NCBI GenBank assembly: GCA_026874595.1
Contig: CM049317.1
Coordinates: 37,170,401-37,234,400 of the forward strand
DNA from: Sipunculus nudus
Lineage: Eukaryota > Annelida > Sipuncula > Golfingiida > Sipunculidae
Length of the DNA stretch: 64,000 nucleotides
Reading direction: 5' to 3'
In this document: in pieces, positions 57,167 to 64,000 of the stretch
Position numbering within the stretch: the first letter of the stretch is position 1
How the letters are laid out: each line of letters starts with the position of its first letter
Notes under the pieces: model-generated
Databases searched by the model: none
Seen by the model: only the letters and a program-made list of their open reading frames with translations
Told to the model about the DNA's origin: nothing
Translations under genes and position numbers: made by a program

Positions 57167-57167
<1 letters not shown>
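55961..57167. other. Anonymous AT-rich DNA
   Basis: Nothing supportable seen. Confidence 0.35.

Positions 57168-57198
<31 letters not shown>
57168..57198. repeat. (AT)n microsatellite
   Basis: (TA)n of about 30 bp. Confidence 0.9.
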
Positions 57199-57201
<3 letters not shown>

Positions 57202-57509
57202 ACTTTTATTTATTATAATTTTTATAAGCCGGCCAGAAATTACCAAAATTATCCTAGTCGAGAAGATACTTATAATAGTTGAGGTTTGTTTTTGACAAAA
57301 GAAGTAAGTAAAAAAGTTATATTTGAAGTGGTTTTTGAGAAGTTATTGAGCATTGGCCATCCTTTTCATTCATATCTTCCTAAGAAGGAGAAAACAAGAG
57401 AAACCTCAGATTTACGAAAACACTTTAGGGGGTTATGCATGACAATATATAATACAGGGCTCAAACCCGACACTTATTCGTAACTCTATTATCGATTCAG
57501 CGACTGCAG

Positions 57510-57617
57510 TTTAAGTTCTCTTGTGAATTGGGTAATGTTCTGGCACTGGTACCATCGGGCACTAATTGGTATGACCGGCTGATTGTAAATATCCCTCAGA
57601 TGTATTCCGATAAATAA
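57510..57617 (+). CDS. Candidate terminal coding piece, unknown protein
   Basis: A 35-codon frame after CGATTCAGCGACTGCAG: FKFSCELGNVLALVPSGTNW, YDRLIVNIPQMYSDK, TAA. The sequence is unusually protein-like for this window and is preceded 27 bp upstream by another open stretch in a different frame (57286-57483: KKVIFEVVFEKLLSIGHPFH and following). It might be one decayed gene. No family recognised, and the acceptor is weak. Confidence 0.28.
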   Translation, partial: FKFSCELGNVLALVPSGTNWYDRLIVNIPQMYSDK

Positions 57618-58328
57618 AACGCGTTACTGAAGTGAGAACAATAGATGACATATGGCCCAAACCGCAGTGAGTACACGACATTACAGTTGCAAAAGCATCA
57701 AGTGGGATACAAACTCTTGAAATAACGAATTCGGCAGGAAATATTAAGTTTTCCGTATTGCACTGAAATGTGTTTCATCTATAAGTATAAGCAAGGTTGC
57801 GATGATGATAAATTTCACACATCTCTCTCCTTCATCAATGCTATGTGGCAAGACCCATTCGCATTTCGTTGTGTGGATAAATTTAAATTTTAAAACGATA
57901 TTTTACTAAATGCTTTCACATGCTTCTGACTATATTTATGTCTATATCAGCCATATCTGCAAAAATCATTTTTATAGATCTCATAGCATTCGCGTTGGTA
58001 TTGAATATCAAAAAAACGTATGTCACGTAATTGTTTATCAGTATTTATACATCCTGTCGTAAATTCTAGGAACTGACAGATGCATTTACCAAGGTTTAAA
58101 AGTGGCTGGGAAGTAAGGGGTGGCCTCATGTATGCATTTCTGGAATGTTAAGATCTTGCGGGAACAAGGTTTGTAAGATGGACCTACATATCAACAGAGA
58201 TCACTATATGATGCGTAAATATAACAATTACTTAAATAATTAAACGTAACTTGGTGGTTGTTTTATATCCTGAGGTAGGATGCTTGCCGGGCATTTCTGC
58301 TTTTATATAATTGTAGACTTGCTGCCTC

Positions 58329-58362
<34 letters not shown>
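58329..58362. repeat. (AT)n microsatellite
   Basis: (TA)n of about 33 bp. Confidence 0.9.
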
Positions 58363-59530
58363 CATAGGAAATAATCAGTTATACAGTTTACATAACATGT
58401 AGGTTTATTCGTCGGACTTGCCGGCACCGTCTTTTAATCCCGCAACAGGAACCACAGGAAATCATTCAGCCAACCCAAGTACGCAAAACACTCGGAACTC
58501 TCAAAGTTCAGAACCAAAGAAACGTAAAATAAGCGAATAGCAGCCGACGAGAAGCTGGAGATGGCCGTTTATGTCTGGTTGATCTTGGCGCCGCATGTGG
58601 ACCATGACTGGATCTCAAAAATGGCGGTGTTATTTGACATATCCTTCCCCTGAAATTGTTCAGAAAATAAGGGCTCGCACGCTTCCTGAAATTAGATTAG
58701 ACGGATTTTTACCAATCAAGCTCCGCGATTATTCATATATTGTTTTTATGTCTCGGTCTTGCAAAACGTTTTGTATTCATTACAAATATAACAATACATT
58801 CCTTAAACTATAAATCTGCATTCCAAAGAAAGCAAGCCCCCTTTACATGGGGGTCCCTATCGTAGGATGCTTCCAAAGCCTTGTATGCATTCTCTTATTC
58901 TGCCCATATTCTTCGGTTCCTCTTTGCATAAGTGACTGTACATTTGTGATTATTCCTTGACCACGTTCCTGAATCCTGATAATGTTAGTGATTCATACGA
59001 GCATGATTTTTTTTATTCAAAATGGCCGGAGCATTTCATGCATTTTATTCTATGATCAGCAGGAATACATCCAGGGAGTCAGAGTGGAAAAAAAATCTCC
59101 CAAGGGTGCAATCTCATAGGGATCATAGGGATTATTAATGGTCGCAGCGAGGGAATAAAATGGGTGGGGACACTGTTGGTTGCTGGGCATTCGGTTGCAG
59201 ACTAACTGCACGACGCGGGTTAGCTCTAGGTTCAGATGTTGCGGGCCTATACATATTAGTCAGATGCCGTAGTTAGAGCCTTGGCAGATATGATAAAACC
59301 GAGCTTAATCGAGTCTATCAGCAGGCGCCGCCGATATTTAATGAAGAAGAAGTGAGCCGACTTTGTGCAACTCAGTTTGGCTTAAAAAAATAAAAATAAG
59401 TACAATTAAAAATGCCTTATACAAATGTTTAGGTTTTGTTTTTATTCTTTCATGTCGGTGAAGGGAGCTGGTGTGATTGTTTAAGTATAAAAGTCCCTGA
59501 ACAATAATGCGTTCTAAAAACGTCCTCACA
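58363..59530. other. Anonymous DNA with one suggestive reading frame
   Basis: At about 58410-58541 the plus strand reads PSFNPATGTTGNHSANPSTQ then NTRNSQSSEPKKRKISE before TAG, a Ser/Asn-rich stretch with a classic basic nuclear-localisation-like PKKRKI. No domain or splice support. Confidence 0.3.
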
Positions 59531-59539
59531 ACATTTTAG

Positions 59540-61800
59540 TTAGGTTCGGATAACATTATTTTGAAACGTTCTGTGCACGCAAAAATGTATGGTTTTATGT
59601 ACGGACTGTGAACGTGAAATCAGACGTTCGTTGCCGTTGTTTTTATTACGTGTTTGCAACGTTTTATCAAGTCGTTGTAGTTATGTTAAGAATACGTCTA
59701 ATAAACGTTTGCTCCTAGTACAATGCTAACGTGTAAGCAACATTTCTGTTAAAACGTTCTGTGCACGCAAAAATGTATGGTTTTATGTACGGTTTGTGAA
59801 CGTAAAATCAAACGTTCGTTGTCGTAGTTTTTATAACGTGTTTGCAACGGTCATCAAGTCGTTGTAGTAATGTTAGGAAAACGTCTGATAAACGTTCGCT
59901 ATTATTATAATGCTAACGTGTAAGCAACATTTCTGTTAAAACGTTCTGTGCACGCAAAAATGTATGGTTTTGTGTACGGACTTTGAACATAAAATCAAAC
60001 GTTCGTTGTCGTAGTTTTTATAACGTGTTTGCAACGGTCATCAAGTCGTTGTAATTATGTTAAGAATACGCCTTATAAACGTTTGCTATAAGTATAATGC
60101 TAATGTGTAAGCAATATTTCTGTTAAAACGTTCTGTGCACGCAAAAATGTATGGTTTTATGTACGGACTGTGAACGTAAAATCAAACGTTCGTTGTCGTT
60201 TTTATTACGTGTTTGCAACGTTTTATCAAGTCGTTGTAGTTATGTTAGGAAAACGTCTCATAAACGTTTGCTCCTAGTACAATGCTAATGTGTAAGCAAC
60301 ATTTCTGTTAAAACGTTCTGTGCACGCAAAAATGTATGGTTTTATGTACGGTCTTTGAACGTAAAATCAAACGTTCGTTGTCGTAGTTTTTATAACGTGT
60401 TTGCAACGGTCATCAAGTCGTTGTAGTAATGTTAGGAAAACGTCTGATAAACGTTCGCTAGTAGTATAATGCTAACGTGTAAGCAACATTTCTGTTAAAA
60501 AGTTCTGTGCACGCAAAAATGTATGGTTTTGTGTACGGACTTTGAACATAAAATCAAACGTTCGTTGTCGTTGTTTTCAGTACGTGTTTGCAACGGTCAT
60601 CAAGTCGTTGTAATTATGTTAAGAATACGCCTTATAAACGTTTGCTATAAGTATAATGCTAATGTGTAAGCAACATTTATGTTAAAACGTTCTGTGCACG
60701 CAAAAATGTATGGTTTTATGTACGGACTGTGAACGTAAAATCAAACGTTCGTTGTCGTTTTTATTACGTGTTTGCGACGTTCATCAAGTCGTTGTAGTAA
60801 TGTTAGGAAAACGTTTCATAAATGTTTGCTGTAAGTATAATGCTAACGTGTAAGCAACATTTCTGTTAAAACGTTTTGTGCACGCAAAAATGTATGATTT
60901 TGTGTACGGACTTTGAACATAAAATAAAACATTTGTTGTCGTTGTTTTTATTACGTTTTTGGAACGTTTCATCAAGTCGTTGTAGTTACGTTAAGAATAC
61001 GTGTCATAAACGTTTGGTCTTTGTATAATGCTAACGTGTAGGAAACATTTCCGTTAAAACGTTCTGTGCACGCAAAAATGTATGGTTTTATGTACGGACT
61101 TTGAACGCGAAGCCAAACGTTCTTTATTGCGTTTTTATAACGTGTCCGCAATGTTTCATATAATTGTTGCAGTAATGTTGGGAATACGTCTAACCAACGT
61201 TTGCTCTTAGTTATAATGATAACATGTAAGCAACGTTTCTGTTAAAACGTTCTTAGCACATACAAATGTATGGTTTTTTTTGTACGGACTTTGAATGTAA
61301 AACCAAACGTCCTTTGTCAACGTTTTCATTACGTGCCTGCAATGTTTCATTAAATCATTGTAGTTATATTTCGTATACATCTCACCGACATTTGTTCTTA
61401 GGTATAATGATAACATGTTAGAAACGTTTCTGTTAGAACGTTCTCAGCACATACTTATGTATGGTTTTATGTACGGACTTTGATCGTAAACCCTAACGTT
61501 CTTCATAGTTTTTATTTCTTGTATGAAAAGTTTCACTTTATCTTTGTAGATACGCTGGGAATGTCTCATATATATTTGCTCTTAGTTTAATAAAGTGTTA
61601 GCAACATTTTTGATAACGTTCTTTGGTCACATAAATGTGGTTTTATCTACGGAAAATTTAACGTAAGATAACACCTTCTTTGTCGACGATTTTCTCATGA
61701 ATCTACGTTTCACAATGTTGTTGCAGTTACGTTGGGAATACATCCCATCAATGTTTGCTGCTAAGTATAATGATAACATATTAACGATATTCTTAAAACA
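59540..61800. repeat. ~187-bp satellite array with trimeric higher-order repeats
   Basis: GTTCTGTGCACGC(AAAAATG) recurs at 59567, 59755, 59943, 60129, 60317, 60502, 60687, 60873 (one change) and 61061, then in decaying form at 61247, 61437 and about 61618. Units share GTGTTTGCAACG, ATCAAGTCGTTGTA and TAAACGTTTGCT, and are rich in AACGTT. Three unit types alternate A-B-C-A-B-C: type C uniquely has GTGTACGG...GAACATAAA (59943, 60502 and 60873), type B has TACGGTNT...AACGGTCATC (59755, 60317), type A has TACGGACTGTGAACG (59567, 60129, 60687). The higher-order period is about 562 bp. Non-coding. Confidence 0.93.
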
Positions 61801-62390
61801 TAAAAAATGTATTGCTAAGGTACAAAAATACCGGAAAAGGGGAAAGTGCTCAATGCCTGTATACTCGATATATCCTAATATTTGTTCACTCGGAGTAAGT
61901 CCATTGAAAAAATTGTCTATATCAAGTTAACATTAATTCTGTTAAACAGTTTCGAGTATTTTAACCAATATCTTGACGATTCAACAAGTTATCAACATGT
62001 TGACAATTCTTATGATCTGTCACCGACCGTGTGAACCGGCATGATTAATCCACATTCATTAATACATTTTAAAAGAAAGTACATTGTACTTTATTTATAC
62101 AGCACAGAGTAGGCTTTCATATAACTGGCAATACTTCAGCTTCTGATTAGACCGCAGGGGTATTTTCCATTTCAGTCTGTGGAAGACATTTTCAATGAAG
62201 TGTTAAAATTGATGAGTGCATGTGCATAGCTTTAATCATAAATCTGACCATGACAGTGGTTTCCAGTCATATCTATTGTTTTCCGGCAAAAAATAGGAGA
62301 TCATCCATTTGTCAAATCCATTTACCAACAGGAAGGTACCAACCAAACGTTCTCTTCATGTATTCAACAAAATACTAAAAGACATTAAAA
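61801..62390. other. Flank of the satellite
   Basis: AT-rich; no supportable gene. Confidence 0.35.
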
Positions 62391-62434
62391 TTATTTATTT
62401 ATTTTACAACAGAGTCAGAGTACTTGTAGTACTC

Positions 62435-62508
62435 TCAGAGTTCAAGTATTTCTGTGTGATACCACTCTTGGTCCCTCTCAGCCTTTCTTCTTTCAGGTTT
62501 TACACGGC
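62435..62508 (-). CDS. Candidate terminal exon, minus strand
   Basis: Acceptor CTTATCTTTTACAG, then (after two bases) RVKPERRKAERDQEWYHTEI and LEL, stop at 62437-62435. Tandem AATAAA hexamers follow about 35 nt later on the minus strand (62394-62403). A charged, helix-forming C-terminus is plausible. The upstream (AT)n at 62537-62593 would be in the intron. A possible preceding exon (62799-62862; VETPIVVRCMLLCMNKGEGG, donor GTAAGA) ends in a phase that does not join to this frame, so the gene model is unresolved. Confidence 0.28.
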
Positions 62509-62533
62509 CTGTAAAAGATAAGTAAGTTAATTG

Positions 62534-62536
<3 letters not shown>

Positions 62537-62593
<57 letters not shown>
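62537..62593. repeat. (AT)n microsatellite
   Basis: (TA)n of about 56 bp. Confidence 0.95.
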
Positions 62594-62598
<5 letters not shown>

Positions 62599-62962
62599 AA
62601 CTTTAAATCGACTTCATCTATTTTGTATTCAGTAATTTCATAAGAGCATTGTTAAAGTTGCTCGTACTCTTCAAGTATTGGGAACAATACAAATCCTATT
62701 TTTATATATATTTATTAATATATATTTATAGTCCAATACTTATTTAATGGCAGGAAAACATAGCATTCCTGCAAACTGTCTTACAGGACCCCCTTCCCCT
62801 TTATTCATGCATAACAACATACAGCGAACAACTATAGGTGTTTCTACACTGAAAGAAGTCACCCAGGCATCATTCCAGCTGACTGATATATTGGTACTGG
62901 CTACAATATTTTACGTACTGGTTGTCTTGAGGAACTCTACAAATTCTGTAAAATAAGCCAAA

Positions 62963-64000
62963 ACGGCCATAGTGACCTTATCACCCATGTAGTGATCCAA
63001 TGATTACAATTAGTGCCCTGCATTACATCCAAATTCCACAGGTTGAGTGAATGAAAATTGTAACAGAATTTAAACGCATGGATCTCAACTTGTAATTAAT
63101 GGATTAGTAATTTCAATAAATGAGTTAATACTATTCTGTCCAAAAAGTGTGAAATGGGCAAAACGATAATTTAAAAAAAATTGATATGGTCAATCTCTAC
63201 CCAGGTCTGAAAAAAAGAATGTCCGAGGTTAAAACCCATTGATTAACCATTAAGTACTATATAATATACGCTGAAACTTCAATTGCTTTTTCCGTTTGTG
63301 TTCTTTTACAAAACAAATGACGCTCATGGTTCATGACACTCAGCATGGTGACATGCTGACAATATGTCCATGCACAGGCAACAAATTAAGATAATATAGG
63401 TGGTATCATCATTCATGCATATTAGCATAAGTTCATCAAGACTCATTAGCACACCAAATTTGATGAAAATCCATCCAGCCATTTATGAGGAATCCGGCAA
63501 TTTGTGTGTAATTTGCATTATTTCTGGGTGCTCAAACATGCTCCGCAACTCTTCACAGTGACCTGATATTAGCATGACACTACATCCCCATTAAAAATCT
63601 TGGACAAAATTCTGGGGTCCTCCCACCCTACTGGTACTTACTAGGCCATCAGTGAGGTAATCAGTTGATACAGACCTAATCAGCAGTGTGATAATGATCC
63701 CAGTGGGGAGCCATCAATCACTGCCGAACTAGTTTTTTTGGTTTGGGGTGGGGGGTTGAAAGGGACGGGGAGAAAAGCTTGTCAATTTTGCTTCATAAAG
63801 TTTTACAAAATACAAATGGGGGAAAATATTTTTGATCAAGACATGCTCAGGAGTCACAGAATTTATTGTTTAGAGCAAGGGAAATAGAATGTGTTCCTAA
63901 AAGAAACAGTGTGGGTATCTAGATAGTGTAGAAAAACATGACTACATGGGACAATTATGATTGCTCAAACTGGTCCCACAAATCATGCCAAACAGTGACA
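62963..64000. repeat. Probable interspersed-repeat sequence, boundaries unknown
   Basis: It contains CACCAAATTTGATGAAAATC then CATCCAGCCATTTATGAGGA, a phrase type common in molluscan dispersed repeats, and CATGCATATTAGCATAAGTT. Poly-G-rich TTTGGGGTGGGGGGTTGAAAGG near 63740. No gene seen up to the window end. Confidence 0.35.

Noticed and set aside
59540-61800. CRISPR-like regularly spaced repeats
   Set aside because: Whole units are repeated with no unique spacers, in a eukaryotic context; this is a satellite.
62799-62862. Exon VETPIVVRCMLLCMNKGEGG with donor GTAAGA on the minus strand
   Set aside because: Splice signals are acceptable, but its phase cannot join the next candidate exon at 62508, and the plus strand is open across the same stretch; left as a remark only.

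Overview
The window is AT-rich metazoan nuclear DNA, most likely from a marine bivalve mollusc. The grounds are the lack of operons or dense genes, GT-AG intron signals, very long (AT)n and (CT)n(AT)n microsatellites, short interspersed repeats ending in GACGGACGGAC-type runs or CGGACGCC...TCACAAGTGAG tails (familiar from bivalve genomes), and a repeat load of Penelope-like, Gmr1-like LTR, LINE and THAP/DDE elements. I see no bacterial or viral genome segment, rRNA gene, intact tRNA gene or CRISPR array. Species cannot be assigned from sequence alone. LAYOUT. 0-2.3 kb: a degraded DNA transposon with 41-bp terminal inverted repeats, carrying a THAP zinc-finger exon, an intron and a DDE transposase exon cut short before the third catalytic residue. 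2.5-4.0 kb: a strongly mutated LINE reverse transcriptase on the minus strand, readable only across frameshifts. 4-14 kb: mostly anonymous AT-rich DNA with microsatellites, a G-quadruplex candidate, three tandem copies of a ~322-bp repeat (10976-11945) and a GACGGAC-tailed repeat. 14.1-22.5 kb: a nested transposon composite. A minus-strand Ty3/gypsy-type element has integrase upstream of reverse transcriptase (Gmr1-like order) and is flanked by related direct repeats. It is interrupted by a 700-bp element with 8-bp target duplications, and one flank carries a 1.17-kb insertion of ~146-bp tandem repeats. 25.4-28.2 kb: a plus-strand LINE with ORF1, endonuclease and 5' RT remnants. 35.8-36.1 kb: another LINE RT scrap. 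37.6-39.1 kb: a 5'-truncated Penelope-like element, still with a GIY-YIG domain and a recognisable minimal hammerhead ribozyme. 40.05-40.84 kb: a second copy of the inner LTR of the composite. 44.2 kb: a near-perfect hairpin between (AT)n tracts. 46.65-47.2 kb: a GC-rich island. 47.88-48.44 kb: the best host-gene candidate, a two-exon minus-strand gene for a 99-residue protein, with a CpG-rich inverted-end repeat 185 bp upstream. 51-52.2 kb: decayed coiled-coil coding sequence. 54.9-55.2 kb: a 157-bp direct duplication. 59.5-61.8 kb: a ~187-bp satellite array with trimeric higher-order organisation. 62.4-63 kb: possible terminal exons of a minus-strand gene. The window therefore reads as intronic or intergenic DNA with a few isolated exon candidates; the recognisable coding content is almost all decayed transposon. 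The most notable items are the hammerhead ribozyme, the two higher-order tandem arrays (one with a nuclear-receptor DR1-like site in each unit), the empty-site pair that delimits an insertion, and the unrecognised 99-aa two-exon gene. All homology statements rest on motif recognition by eye.
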